Part shown: positions 17,910-26,524 of the stretch, piece after piece | How the letters are laid out: each line of letters opens with the position of its first letter | Numbering within the stretch: the first letter of the stretch is position 1 | Program-made: the position numbers and the translations under genes | Source of the DNA: Hymenobacter sp. 15J16-1T3B | GTDB lineage: Bacteria > Bacteroidota > Bacteroidia > Cytophagales > Hymenobacteraceae | DNA length: 64,000 nucleotides | Assembly: GCF_020711235.1 (NCBI RefSeq) | Contig: NZ_JAJFAV010000004.1 | Location: 248,001-312,000 of the forward strand | Reading direction: 5' to 3' | The notes under the pieces: generated by a model | The model's database searches: none | Told to the model about the DNA's origin: nothing | Seen by the model: the letters and a program-made list of their open reading frames with translations, nothing else

Positions 17910-19148
17910 ATGCCGCACCCGCTTCGCTTTGCCAGTGCCCGCTGGGGCTGCCTCGCCCTCGGCTTGCTAGCTGCCTGCCACTCCCGCCAGGACGCCGGCA
18001 CCGCCACCACCGCGCCACCCGCTGCCCCGCCCGCAGCGGCTGCGGTGCCCGCCGATTCGCCTGGAGCTTGGTACCGGCAGTACCGCGGCCTGCTGCCGGG
18101 CACTGCCGATAGCATCACTTTGCACCTGCAGGCCTGGCCGCGGCAAGCCAACGACTCGGAGTCGGCCGGCGTGGCGGGCTCCTACACCGGCCCCGACGGC
18201 CACCCGTACGAGCTGTTCGGCGACTACGAAGCGCCCGCGTCGGCCGACAGCTTCGTGCTCGTGGACTACAGCCCCGAGCACAACCCCGGCGAGAACAACG
18301 CCGGCATCCGCTGGCAGCTCCGGCGGAACGGGCCGGCGCTGACGGGCACCGTGGGCGGCCAACCGGTGCGCCTGCGCGAAGCCCGGCCCCTGAGCAGCCT
18401 GCCGCTGACGGCGCGCTTCTTCCAGGATTCCGTGGCGGCGTACCCGGGCCAGGCCGCTTCGCCCCACGCGCAGCTGCGCCTGCTGGCCTTGCTGCCCGGC
18501 GGCACCAGCAAGGCGGCGGCCGCCCTGCGCGACAACCTGCTGCGCCACCTGCGCGGCGACACCCTAGAAACCCAAGCCGCCCCGACGCTGGAAAAGCTGT
18601 GGCAGCAGCGCCGCCAGGAGTACGCCCGGGACTATCAGCAGGACGCCAAGGAGCGGCAGGGCGAAGCCACCGGCGACTCGCTGCCGAGCTACGCCCTGCG
18701 CTACGACAGCCAGGAGTTGATGCGCGTGCTCTGGAACCGGGCCCCGCTGCTGAGCCTGGGCTACTTCCGCTACAGCTACACCGGCGGCGCCCACGGCAGC
18801 TACACCACCGACGTACTAACCTACGACACGCGCAACGGCCGCCCGCTGCACTTCGACGACCTCTTCCGCCCCGGCGCCAACGCCCAGCTAGGGCCCCTGC
18901 TCGACGCGGCCGCCCGGCGCAGCTTCGGCCTGGCCCCCGACGCCCCGCTCGACGGCCCGCTGTTCGAAAAGCACGTGCCCGCCACCACCAACGTGTTCTT
19001 GACCGACGGCGGGGCCACGTTCGTGTACGGGCCGTACGAACTGGCTTCGTTCGCCCAGGGCGAAATCCGCCTGTTTCTCTCCTTTGAGGAGCTGAAGCCG
19101 CTGCTGCAGCCCGGCCTGCCCATCGGCGCCGACGTCGCGCGGCACTAA
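17910..19148 (+). CDS. DUF3298 domain lipoprotein
   Basis: A 412-residue exported lipoprotein: signal peptide with a lipobox ending at C23 (LLAAC), then a Pro/Ala linker. The C-terminal half (about 200-405) is the DUF4163/DUF3298 (RsiV-like) module, marked by YFRYSYTGGAHG (285-296), 'TYDTRNGRPLHFDDLF' and 'YELASFAQGEIRLFLSFEEL'. In other bacteria this fold binds lysozyme or peptidoglycan fragments; here the ligand is unknown. It is not next to a sigma factor. The ATG at 17910 follows a TACCTTGC promoter-like box at about 17884. It converges on the XRE regulator with an 18-bp gap. Confidence 0.85.
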   Translation: MPHPLRFASARWGCLALGLLAACHSRQDAGTATTAPPAAPPAAAAVPADSPGAWYRQYRGLLPGTADSITLHLQAWPRQANDSESAGVAGSYTGPDGHPYELFGDYEAPASADSFVLVDYSPEHNPGENNAGIRWQLRRNGPALTGTVGGQPVRLREARPLSSLPLTARFFQDSVAAYPGQAASPHAQLRLLALLPGGTSKAAAALRDNLLRHLRGDTLETQAAPTLEKLWQQRRQEYARDYQQDAKERQGEATGDSLPSYALRYDSQELMRVLWNRAPLLSLGYFRYSYTGGAHGSYTTDVLTYDTRNGRPLHFDDLFRPGANAQLGPLLDAAARRSFGLAPDAPLDGPLFEKHVPATTNVFLTDGGATFVYGPYELASFAQGEIRLFLSFEELKPLLQPGLPIGADVARH

Positions 19149-19166
19149 GCAAGGCGGCAGGCGGGG

Positions 19167-19367
19167 CTAGTCGTCGGCTTCCAAGATGAACAGCTCCTCG
19201 ACCGGCTTGGCAAACAGCCGCGCCACTTTCAGGGCCAGCACCGTGGAAGGCACGTACTTGGCCTGCTCCATGGCGTTGACGGTCTGCCGGCTCACGCCGA
19301 TGCGGCGGGCCACGTCTTCCTGCGTGAGGCCCAGCGCCACCCGGGCCAACTTGAGCTTATTCAGCAT
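19167..19367 (-). CDS. Small XRE-family transcriptional regulator
   Basis: A 66-residue single helix-turn-helix protein (residues 5-56): LGLTQEDVARRIGVSRQTV is the HTH, and the C-terminal LFAKPVEELF is typical of the short YozG/Cro-like group. Such regulators usually control the operon that encodes them together with a membrane protein. It overlaps the upstream membrane-protein gene by 11 bp, so the two are translationally coupled. A TGTAAA-N6-TTTACA site in the operon promoter is its candidate operator. Confidence 0.92.
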   Translation of the reverse strand: MLNKLKLARVALGLTQEDVARRIGVSRQTVNAMEQAKYVPSTVLALKVARLFAKPVEELFILEADD

Positions 19368-19830
19368 AGCGGGCGGCGCGGCTGGCGCGGTAGAGCACGT
19401 AGTGGAAGCGCAGCAGAAACAGCACCAGCGGCGTGAACATGCTGTACACCATCAGGTCGAAAAACAGCCAGTCGTAGGTCAGCACCAGCGCCAGGGCCAG
19501 CAGGGCGTAGTTGACGTACAGCGCCCAGAGCAAGGATTCCAGGCGCAGGCGCATGATGAATTCGTCCTCGGCCCGCTCGCGGGAGCAGGCGGCCAGCAAG
19601 GCGCCGGCAATGCACAGCAAGCCGCTGAGTTCGGGCAGAAAGTTGTGCCGGCTGCGCGTGTCGGCGTTGCCAAGAAGCGGGTCGAGGCGCAGCCACGCCG
19701 GCAACTGCCAGGTGAGGACGGCGGGCTCCAGCTGAAAATGCAGGTACAGCACGCCCAGCACCACGCCGGCGGCAAACAGCACCCAGCCGAGGGCCTTGTA
19801 GCGGTGCGGAAATAGGAAACGGGTATTCAT
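19357..19830 (-). CDS. Four-helix integral membrane protein, XRE-partner
   Basis: A 157-residue protein with about four membrane segments (roughly 13-33, 68-85, 102-121, 124-148) and an E-R-A-E-D-E-F acidic cytoplasmic loop between the second and third. The ATG at 19830 (MNTRFLFPHRYKALGW) is preferred over one 15 nt upstream because homologues of this pair begin at the MNTRFL block. Gene order membrane protein then XRE regulator, with an 11-bp overlap, is common in Bacteroidota. Its function is not known; a sensory or small-molecule response role is inferred from the pairing. Confidence 0.8.
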   Translation of the reverse strand: MNTRFLFPHRYKALGWVLFAAGVVLGVLYLHFQLEPAVLTWQLPAWLRLDPLLGNADTRSRHNFLPELSGLLCIAGALLAACSRERAEDEFIMRLRLESLLWALYVNYALLALALVLTYDWLFFDLMVYSMFTPLVLFLLRFHYVLYRASRAARYAE

Positions 19831-19857
19831 GAGGGTAACAATCAAGTACGCTGCAAT

Positions 19858-19896
19858 TGTAAACTATACTTTACATAAAGTCAAGCGAGGTTTACA
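19858..19896. promoter_or_regulatory. Candidate XRE operator
   Basis: Inverted repeat TGTAAA (19858-19863), CTATAC spacer, TTTACA (19870-19875), and a further TTTACA at 19891-19896, exactly 21 bp (two helical turns) from the previous one. The site is 28 bp upstream of the membrane-protein start on an AT-rich island. Symmetry and position are seen; binding by the XRE protein is inferred. Confidence 0.45.
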
Positions 19897-20045
19897 TATT
19901 GGATCCGGCTAATTCAGTTCGGCGGGAACGTGCCGCGGCCAATGGGCGTATGGCAGGAGCAGCGGGCCGCCGCGCCCGACTGAAAACTGACCAAGCTCAT
20001 CCGGCAAATCCGGGGCGGCCGCAGTCCGTAGCCGGCTCCGCGCCG

Positions 20046-20053
20046 TACCTTTG
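20046..20053 (+). promoter_or_regulatory. -7 box of the first desaturase gene
   Basis: TACCTTTG matches TAnnTTTG and is 25 nt before the ATG at 20079. No convincing -33 TTTG was seen. Confidence 0.5.
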
Positions 20054-20078
20054 CCGACCATACCGTTTACCCACCCGC

Positions 20079-21152
20079 ATGTCCGTACCCAAGTTTGCCG
20101 CCGTCCGGCAGAAAGAATCCTTTCACTACGAGCTGAAGCGCCGCGTCAACGAGTACTTCGAGCAGGCCGGCACGGCCCCGACCGGCAACGCCACGCTCTT
20201 CACCAAAGCGGCCCTGCTCACCGGCGCGCTGCTGTTTCTCTACGTCCACCTCGTATTCTTCACGCCGCCCACCGGCTGGGCCATCCTGGAGTGCGTGCTC
20301 ATGGGCGGGGTAGGGGCGGCCATCGGCTTCAACGTGATGCACGACGGGGCCCACGGCTCCTTCTCCAAGCACGGCTGGCTGAACCAGGCGGCGGCGTTTA
20401 CGCTGAACGTGTTCGGCGGTAACTCCTTCATGTGGAACATGAAGCACAATCTCATCCACCACATGTACACCAACATCGACGGGGTGGATGACGACATCGA
20501 CGCGCAACCCTGGCTGCGCCTGAGCGAGACGCAGCCGCGCCGCGCCCTGCACCGCTACCAGCACTACTACTTCTGGTTCTTGTACGCGCTGTTCTACCTG
20601 GCCTGGGTGGTGATGATGGACTACCAGAAGTACTTCAAGGGCGCCATCGGTTCGGTGCCGCTCAAGAAGATGACCTGGCAGGACCAGCTCACGTTCTGGG
20701 GCTTCAAGGTGCTCTACCTCGGCCTGTTCGTGGCGCTGCCCATCTACACCGTCGGCCTGCTGCCTTGGGTTATCGGCTTCCTGATCTTTGCCGCCGTGGC
20801 CGGCTTCTCGCTGAGCCTGGTGTTCCAGCTGGCCCACACCGTGGAGCCCGCCACCTTCCCCGTGCCCGATCAGGAAACCTTCAGCCTGGAGGACGAGTGG
20901 GCCGTGCACCAGCTCAAGACCACCGCCAACTTCGCCACCAACAACAAGCTGGTGACCTGGCTGCTGGGCGGGCTGAACTTCCAGGTGGAGCACCACCTGT
21001 TCCCGAAGATTTCGCACGTGCACTACCCGGCTATCAACAAGATCATCAAGCAGGCCTGCGCCGAATTTGACGTGGTCTACAACGAATTCCCGCGCATGCG
21101 CTCGGCCGTGCTGTCGCACGTGTTGTTCCTGCGCCAGCTGGGCCGCGCCTAA
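20079..21152 (+). CDS. Membrane fatty acid desaturase (paralogue 1)
   Basis: A 357-residue integral-membrane di-iron desaturase. The three histidine boxes are HDGAH (88-92), HNLIHH (123-128) and QVEHH (302-306); the QxxHH third box places it with front-end-type (delta-5/6-like) and some bacterial acyl-lipid desaturases rather than the HxxHH delta-9 group. Hydrophobic pairs at about 45-85 and 205-250 span the membrane. No cytochrome b5 domain is fused. The ATG at 20079 is chosen from the promoter position and the match of MSVPKFA to MSLPKFA in the second paralogue at 30403. Likely introduces double bonds into membrane fatty acids in response to temperature. Confidence 0.93.
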   Translation: MSVPKFAAVRQKESFHYELKRRVNEYFEQAGTAPTGNATLFTKAALLTGALLFLYVHLVFFTPPTGWAILECVLMGGVGAAIGFNVMHDGAHGSFSKHGWLNQAAAFTLNVFGGNSFMWNMKHNLIHHMYTNIDGVDDDIDAQPWLRLSETQPRRALHRYQHYYFWFLYALFYLAWVVMMDYQKYFKGAIGSVPLKKMTWQDQLTFWGFKVLYLGLFVALPIYTVGLLPWVIGFLIFAAVAGFSLSLVFQLAHTVEPATFPVPDQETFSLEDEWAVHQLKTTANFATNNKLVTWLLGGLNFQVEHHLFPKISHVHYPAINKIIKQACAEFDVVYNEFPRMRSAVLSHVLFLRQLGRA

Positions 21153-21178
21153 GCACCAAGCCGGCGTTTATCTTTGGA

Positions 21179-21209
21179 GGGCCGCTGCCGTTGGGTAGCG
21201 GCCCTTTTT
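21179..21209 (+). terminator. Intrinsic terminator of desaturase 1
   Basis: GGGCCGCT (21179-21186) pairs with AGCGGCCC (21197-21204) and is followed by TTTTT. Confidence 0.85.
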
Positions 21210-21291
21210 CATTGCCACGCTGAACAACGCGCGGCCGGCGGCCGAGAGCTGATGCAGCCCCTCGCCGCCGGCGCCCGGCCCCGTACCGCCG

Positions 21292-22017
21292 ATGCTGCTC
21301 CCCGTTTTCTCCCTGCTTTCCTGGCTGGCCGCGCCGGCCGCCCCGCCGGCCATTTCGCTGCAGCGCGAGCGGGACCAGATCTACGCCTGGCTGGCCTACG
21401 CCGTGGTATACCAGGATTGGCAACCCACCGCCCAACCCGATTCCAGCCGGGGCTACAACATCGGCTCGGTGCTGGTGAATGCCGACGGCTACGTGGTGCA
21501 CTGGGGGCGCAACTGCATCAACGCCACCCGCAACCTCACCCAGCACGGTGAGGTGCGGCTCATGCAGAGCTACCTGCAGCGCACCCGGCAGCGGGCCCTG
21601 CGGGGCTATACCATCTACACCACATTGGAGCCCTGCGCCATGTGCTCGGGCATGATGACGCTCACGCAAGTCACGCGCACCGTGTTTGGGCAAAGCGACC
21701 CGGAATACGGCAACGCCCTGCAGCGCCTGCAACTCGACTCCCGCGCCTGCGGCCCCGGTCACTACGGCCCCTATCCGCGCGCCGTGGAGGTCAGCCAGGC
21801 CCCCGACGCGGTGTCCTGCGCCATCGACTCGGCCTACGACCGGCACCGCGCGGAGCGCATCGTGCAGTTTTTGGCCAGTGCCGCGGTGAGGCCCCTCTAC
21901 GCCCGCGCCGCGGCCCAGCTGGCCCGCTACCGCGCCCAGCACCCCGATAACCAAGTGCGCCTCGACAGCGCGCGGCGCTTTCTGGCCCGCTTGCCCAAGA
22001 CCGAAGAGTTGCGCTAA
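21292..22017 (+). CDS. Nucleoside/nucleobase deaminase-like protein with predicted signal peptide
   Basis: A 241-residue cytidine-deaminase-fold protein. The zinc and proton-shuttle residues are intact: H85-G-E87 (QHGEVRLM) and PCAMC (C115, C118). The GMMTLTQVTRTVFGQSD stretch after it resembles the TadA/guanine-deaminase group. Unlike those cytosolic enzymes, it starts with a hydrophobic segment ending in a small-residue region (residues 1-20, FSLLSWLAAPAAPPA), which looks like a signal peptide or anchor. An extra C-terminal helical region of about 60 residues follows the core. Substrate unknown. It ends 13 bp from the convergent minus-strand gene. Confidence 0.8.
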   Translation: MLLPVFSLLSWLAAPAAPPAISLQRERDQIYAWLAYAVVYQDWQPTAQPDSSRGYNIGSVLVNADGYVVHWGRNCINATRNLTQHGEVRLMQSYLQRTRQRALRGYTIYTTLEPCAMCSGMMTLTQVTRTVFGQSDPEYGNALQRLQLDSRACGPGHYGPYPRAVEVSQAPDAVSCAIDSAYDRHRAERIVQFLASAAVRPLYARAAAQLARYRAQHPDNQVRLDSARRFLARLPKTEELR

Positions 22018-22030
22018 GGCACCCGAGTGG

Positions 22031-23572
22031 CTACTTCAGCCCGGCAAACTTGCGCTGCATGATGACCTCTACCGGCTGGTCTTCGATTTTGCTTTCCAGC
22101 CAGGAAATGATGTCGAGGTAGAGGAAGGGGCGTCGCTCGTAGGGGTTGGCCGATATGGCCAGCAGCTGGTCTTTGAGGGTGCGAAAAGCATCCTTGAGCT
22201 GGCCCGGCGTGAGGCGGCCCACGGTGCGCAGAAAGCGGAAAATCTCAATCTGCATCTGCTGCTGTTCGTTCATCTTGCCGAGGAAGCGGTAAACGGAGCG
22301 TATCTGGTAGTCCAGCATTTCGTCTTCGCCGGCCTCGTAGTGCGCAATCAAATTCAGGATGCGGGCAAAGCACTGAATGTCTTCGCGCAGGGTCACGTCC
22401 TTGTACTGAATGATGCGGTTCAGGTACTCGATGGCCTTGTGAAAGTGCCCGCTGCCGAAGTACAGGCTGGCAATTTTGTAGTAGAACACCAGCCGGCGGT
22501 GCAAGTCGAGCTGGGGCTGGAAGAGCACCAGCTTTTCCAGCAGCTCGGGCATGAGCTGCAGACCCGCCGTGAAGCGCCCTTCCAGAAACACCGCGTTGAT
22601 TTTGTGGGTGTAGATGTACTGAAACAGCAGCAGCTCGAGGTTGGGCGTGGGGCGCGTGAGCGTGGTCGCAAACTGCTCCAGCTTGGTCAGCGTAGCAGCG
22701 AACTTGCTGTAGTAAAGCAGATTGTAGAGCGCCGCCAGCAGGTTGTGCAGGCCTTTGATGTAGAGCATGGGCTGCTGGGTCTGCATCTCGGGCGCCTGCT
22801 CAAACAAATCTACCCACTTCTGCGCGTAGCGGTAGCAGGCCCGGAAGTCCTGGGTGATGGTGTAGAACCACACGTGGGCCTGGTAGTAGTAGAGCCGCTC
22901 GAAAAAGCCGGCCTGGCGCACGTCGATGCCCACCAGCGCCGCGTGAAACCGCAGGCTGATCTGCCGGGCGTCGGCCTGGCTACGGGCGTGGCCCACCCGC
23001 AAATACAGCCCGTACATGCGCAGAGCCACGTTTGAGAGCCGGTGCAGCTGCGCCACCTGCTGCACCGTGGCCAGGGCTTCCGCCGACAGGTCCTCGGCCC
23101 GGCCGCGCAGGCTGCGCGTGATATACTGGCCCTCGATGTGCTTCTCGAAATCCAGGGCCATCAGGGCCACGTGGGGCAGCTGCAGCTGCTGGGCCTGCTG
23201 CTTGGTTTTGTCGAGCATGCGCAAGGCCTGCTGGTAGAAGCCCTTGTTGTAGAGCACGCGGGCGTAGTCGAGCTGCTCGTGAAGCTGGATGTCGACGTTC
23301 TGGCCGGCGTGGTACTGGCGCAGGCTGCTGAGCAGCTGCCGGTAGAGGTTGGCCTTAAGGTTGGCCAGCTGCACCTTGCGAATGGCCGGCACCTGCTGCA
23401 GAATGCGCTCCTCGTCGTAGGCCGGCAGCGCGTCGAGGGCGTCGAAGAGCTGCAGAAACTTCAGCTCTTCGGCGGCGCCCTGGTGCCCGCTAAACAGCCG
23501 GAAATGCCGCTTCTCGGTGCGCGTCAGCGACTTTACCAGCTGAAATACGGGGTCGGTACTGCCGTTGGGCAT
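22031..23572 (-). CDS. Conserved all-helical (TPR-like) protein of unknown function
   Basis: A 513-residue, Leu/Gln/Tyr-rich protein with no signal peptide or membrane segment. Helical-hairpin repeats are visible (for example ARVLYNKGFYQQALRMLDKT and 'ASLYFGSGHFHKAIEYLNRI'), with the A/L/Y/G spacing of tetratricopeptide repeats. It begins PVFQLVKSLTRTEKRHFRLF, a block I associate with conserved hypothetical proteins of Cytophagales. Probably a cytoplasmic protein-binding scaffold. No partner is suggested by neighbours: it converges on the deaminase and diverges from ilvE. Confidence 0.8.
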   Translation of the reverse strand: MPNGSTDPVFQLVKSLTRTEKRHFRLFSGHQGAAEELKFLQLFDALDALPAYDEERILQQVPAIRKVQLANLKANLYRQLLSSLRQYHAGQNVDIQLHEQLDYARVLYNKGFYQQALRMLDKTKQQAQQLQLPHVALMALDFEKHIEGQYITRSLRGRAEDLSAEALATVQQVAQLHRLSNVALRMYGLYLRVGHARSQADARQISLRFHAALVGIDVRQAGFFERLYYYQAHVWFYTITQDFRACYRYAQKWVDLFEQAPEMQTQQPMLYIKGLHNLLAALYNLLYYSKFAATLTKLEQFATTLTRPTPNLELLLFQYIYTHKINAVFLEGRFTAGLQLMPELLEKLVLFQPQLDLHRRLVFYYKIASLYFGSGHFHKAIEYLNRIIQYKDVTLREDIQCFARILNLIAHYEAGEDEMLDYQIRSVYRFLGKMNEQQQMQIEIFRFLRTVGRLTPGQLKDAFRTLKDQLLAISANPYERRPFLYLDIISWLESKIEDQPVEVIMQRKFAGLK

Positions 23573-24005
23573 TGTAGCGGGTTTTAGGGCAATGTGCTGG
23601 CTATTAGTGCTTTGTTGGGCGAGGTAGCCGGGGTGAAGATGGTAGCGGGCTGCAAAAGTAGTTTTCGACGCGCGCCGGGCCGGTGGTATTTGCGGGCGGC
23701 ATTCGGGTAGCCTCGTGCACCGGCCTGGCGCGCCAACTTCTTCATGCCCACGTCACTGCACCCGGCGGCCACTGCCAGCCGGGCGGCGCAAGCTAAGGAG
23801 GAAGCCCGCCCGGTCGGCTACCCGATAGCCGGAAAATAATCCGCCCCCGTTCGTCTGCGCGTCCGGAGCGCCGCTCACCGCTCCGGACTCCCCGCCCCGC
23901 CGGTGCGCGCCGCGCGGGGAAGGCGTCCGGCCGCTGGCCGCCCCGGCCTTTCGTCGCCCCGCGCCGGAAGGCTTTTTACTGCGTCCGCCCTTTTCGTTTC
24001 GTTCG
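23573..24005. other. Divergent intergenic region, TPR-like gene / ilvE (433 bp)
   Basis: On the minus strand TACTTTTG at 23660-23653 is a good -7 box about 80 nt before the TPR-like ATG. A 10-bp inverted repeat GTCCGGAGCG / CGCTCCGGAC lies at 23861-23870 and 23879-23888, about 120 nt before ilvE; an attenuation role is possible but no leader peptide rich in Leu/Ile/Val codons is seen. No gene was recognised. Confidence 0.45.
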
Positions 24006-24896
24006 ATGTACTTCACCAGCCACACCGTCGCTTTTCTCGACGGCGAATTCCTGCCGGCCGCACAGGCCACCGTCGGCGCCTACGCCCAGTCGCTGCACTA
24101 CGGCTACGCCGTATTCGAGGGCATCCGGGCCTACCGCACGCCTGCGGGCCCGCGCATGTTCAAGCCCCGGGAGCATTTCGAGCGGTTTCACTATTCCTGC
24201 CAAGCCATCGGGCTGCCGCTGACGTATTCGGTGGAGGAGCTGACCGAAATCAGCTACCGGCTGCTGGAGCTGAATGGGCTGCAGGACGCCTACATCCGGC
24301 CGCTGGCCTTTGCCGGAGCGCCCAACATGAGCCTGCAGTGCCCGCCGGCCGGCAACCTGCTCGTGGCCGTGTGGGACTGGGGCAAATACCTAGGCGACCG
24401 GGCCCTGCGCCTGACCATCTCGCCCTACGAGCGGCCCAACCCCAAGGCCGTGCCCATCGAGGCCAAGGTGGCCGGGCACTACGCCAACTCCATCATTGCC
24501 AGCACCGAGGCCAAAAACCGGGGCTTCGACGAGGCCTTGCTGCTCGACATGCACGGCCACGTGGCCGAGGGGCCGGGTGCCAACTTCTTTTTCGAGCGCG
24601 ACGGGGAGCTGTTCACGCCGCCGGCCGGCAGCATTCTGCGCGGCATCACCCGCAACACCATCATCGACCTGGCCCGCGAAGCCGGCATCCGCGTCACCGA
24701 AACGTTTTTCCGACCCGAGGAGCTGCGCACGGCCACCGGTGCTTTTATGACGGGCACCGCCGCCGAAGTCGTGGGCGTAGCTGCCATCGACGAGTTGGTG
24801 TTCGACACGCCTTTCGCCCAAACCCTCGGCGCCGGCTTGGCCCGACGCTACACCGCGCTGGTCACGGGGCAAGCAGTGCCGGCCGAATCAGCCTAG
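24006..24896 (+). CDS. ilvE: Branched-chain amino acid aminotransferase IlvE
   Basis: A 296-residue class IV PLP aminotransferase that interconverts Leu/Ile/Val and their 2-oxo acids. The PLP lysine is K154 in IEAKVAGHYANS; GYAVFEGIRAY (33-43), 'EALLLDMHGHVAEGPGANFF' and 'GSILRGITRNTIIDLA' are family blocks. Length and start are standard. It precedes leuA by 257 bp on the same strand and is the natural last step of the pathway encoded downstream. D-amino-acid or aminodeoxychorismate lyase relatives are less likely given the EGIRAY motif. Confidence 0.95.
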   Translation: MYFTSHTVAFLDGEFLPAAQATVGAYAQSLHYGYAVFEGIRAYRTPAGPRMFKPREHFERFHYSCQAIGLPLTYSVEELTEISYRLLELNGLQDAYIRPLAFAGAPNMSLQCPPAGNLLVAVWDWGKYLGDRALRLTISPYERPNPKAVPIEAKVAGHYANSIIASTEAKNRGFDEALLLDMHGHVAEGPGANFFFERDGELFTPPAGSILRGITRNTIIDLAREAGIRVTETFFRPEELRTATGAFMTGTAAEVVGVAAIDELVFDTPFAQTLGAGLARRYTALVTGQAVPAESA

Positions 24897-25153
24897 GGGC
24901 GACGGGGCCTACAGCTGCAGCGCGTGGGGAGGCTCACGCTACGCCGTTTGGGTAGCTCTATCACCTCTTTCTAGGAGCGCGACAATCGGCTTTGGGTATC
25001 GTATACGGTTGTTTTGCTACCTGCTGATAAACAGATATTTGCGTTTTAAGGCGGCCCTTTTGGAAATAGTACGCCTGCCGCAACATTGTTTTTGCTGCCC
25101 CCGCCCGGCGGTGTTCTTGCGACCAGCAATTCGCTGAACCGAACCCGAAGCTC

Positions 25154-26320
25154 ATGGCAGCTCAAAAAGTACAGATCTTCGACACCACCCTGCGCGACGG
25201 GGAGCAGGTGCCGGGGTGCAAGCTCAACCGCGACGAAAAGCTTCTCATTGCCGCCCAGCTGGAACTGCTCGGCGTCGACGTCATCGAGGCCGGCTTTCCG
25301 GTATCGAGCCCCGGCGACTTTGCCGCCGTGCAGGCCATTGCCGCCCAGGTCAAGGACGCCACCGTCTGCGGCCTTTCGCGCGCCGTCGAAAACGACATCC
25401 GGGTGGCGGCCGAGGCCCTGCGCGGGGCCCGCCGCCCGCGCATTCATACCGGCATCGGTACCTCCGACCTGCACGTGCGCTACAAGTTGCAGACCACCCG
25501 CGAGGACGTGCTGCAGCGTGCCGTGGCGGCCGTGAAGCTGGCCAAGAGCTTCGTGGAGGACGTGGAGTTCTACGCCGAGGACGCCGGCCGCACCGACAAC
25601 GAATTTCTGGCCCGGGTGTGCGAGGCCGCCATCCGCGCCGGGGCCACCGTGCTCAACATCCCCGACACCACCGGCTACTGCCTGCCCGAGGAGTACGGCG
25701 CCAAAATCAAGTTTCTGCGCGAAAACGTGACCGGTATAGCGGGCGTCACGCTTTCCACCCACTGCCACAACGACTTGGGCATGGCTACCGCCAACTCCAT
25801 GGCCGGCGTACTCAATGGAGCCCGGCAGATCGAGTGCACCATCAACGGGGTAGGGGAGCGGGCCGGCAACACGGCCCTGGAGGAAGTGGTGATGATTCTG
25901 CGCCAGCACCCCTACCTGCACCTCGATACCGGCATCAATACCCGCCTGCTGGCCGAAACCTCCGCCATGGTGTCGCACCTGATGTGCATGCCGGTGCAGC
26001 CCAACAAAGCCATCGTCGGCGCCAACGCCTTTGCCCATTCCAGCGGCATTCACCAGGACGGCGTCATCAAGCACCGCGAAACCTACGAAATCATCGACCC
26101 GCGCGAAGTCGGCGTGCCCGACTCTTCCATCGTGCTGACCGCTCGCTCGGGCCGGGCCGCCCTGGCTTACCGCTTGCAGAAGCTCGGGTACGATCTGGAG
26201 CGCGCCGCCCTCAACCAGGCCTATGCCTCCTTCCTGACGCTGGCCGACCACAAAAAGGAAGTAGTCGACCACGACCTGCACGTGCTCGTGGAGCAGGAAA
26301 ATCTCGTCACCGCCGGCTAG
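25154..26320 (+). CDS. leuA: 2-isopropylmalate synthase, short form
   Basis: A 388-residue alpha/beta-barrel Claisen-condensation enzyme joining acetyl-CoA and 2-oxoisovalerate. DTTLRDGEQ at 10-18 and the metal-binding HCH (H203, H205 in STHCHND) are intact, and '[14 protein letters not shown]' matches IPMS/HMGL-like enzymes. It lacks the C-terminal LeuA-dimer regulatory domain of the 500-residue enzymes, as is usual in Bacteroidota, so leucine feedback through that domain is not expected. Homocitrate synthase is an alternative on sequence alone, but adjacency to leuC, leuD and leuB favours leucine synthesis. Confidence 0.92.
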   Translation: MAAQKVQIFDTTLRDGEQVPGCKLNRDEKLLIAAQLELLGVDVIEAGFPVSSPGDFAAVQAIAAQVKDATVCGLSRAVENDIRVAAEALRGARRPRIHTGIGTSDLHVRYKLQTTREDVLQRAVAAVKLAKSFVEDVEFYAEDAGRTDNEFLARVCEAAIRAGATVLNIPDTTGYCLPEEYGAKIKFLRENVTGIAGVTLSTHCHNDLGMATANSMAGVLNGARQIECTINGVGERAGNTALEEVVMILRQHPYLHLDTGINTRLLAETSAMVSHLMCMPVQPNKAIVGANAFAHSSGIHQDGVIKHRETYEIIDPREVGVPDSSIVLTARSGRAALAYRLQKLGYDLERAALNQAYASFLTLADHKKEVVDHDLHVLVEQENLVTAG

Positions 26321-26333
26321 GCCTGACGCCAAA

Positions 26334-26484
26334 CGTCATGCCGAGCCCTGCCAATACATCTCGCGTGCTGGCATTGAACAATTGGAACAACACGTCATGT
26401 CGAGCGTAGCCGAGACATCTCGCGTGCTGATGCCAGGTAGTAATTACTATCCGGCGAGATGTCTCGGCTACGCTCGACATGACG
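26334..26484. repeat. Family A palindrome (one half-copy plus one complete copy)
   Basis: A half-copy (AACGTCATGCCGAGCCCTGC..., 26334-26373) is followed by a complete palindrome with perfect 31-bp arms at 26393-26423 and 26454-26484 (left arm begins CGTCATGTCGAGCGTAGCCG). The spacer contains the TGCTGATGCCAGGTAGTAATTACTATCCG-like loop. It fills the 204-bp leuA-leuC junction, so it is transcribed within the operon unless it terminates. Confidence 0.85.
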
Positions 26485-26524
26485 GTCGAATTAGTCGCAT
26501 AGCCCAATTCCCACCCCGCCTATT

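Noticed and set aside
17910-19148. DUF3298 lipoprotein as an RsiV-like anti-sigma factor
   Set aside because: It has a lipobox instead of a cytoplasmic sigma-binding domain, and no sigma gene adjoins it.
24897-25153. Leucine attenuator peptide between ilvE and leuA
   Set aside because: No short frame with clustered Leu codons followed by alternative hairpins is visible. Only a weak TTTTG / GATATTTG promoter-like pair with short spacing near 25010-25040 was seen.
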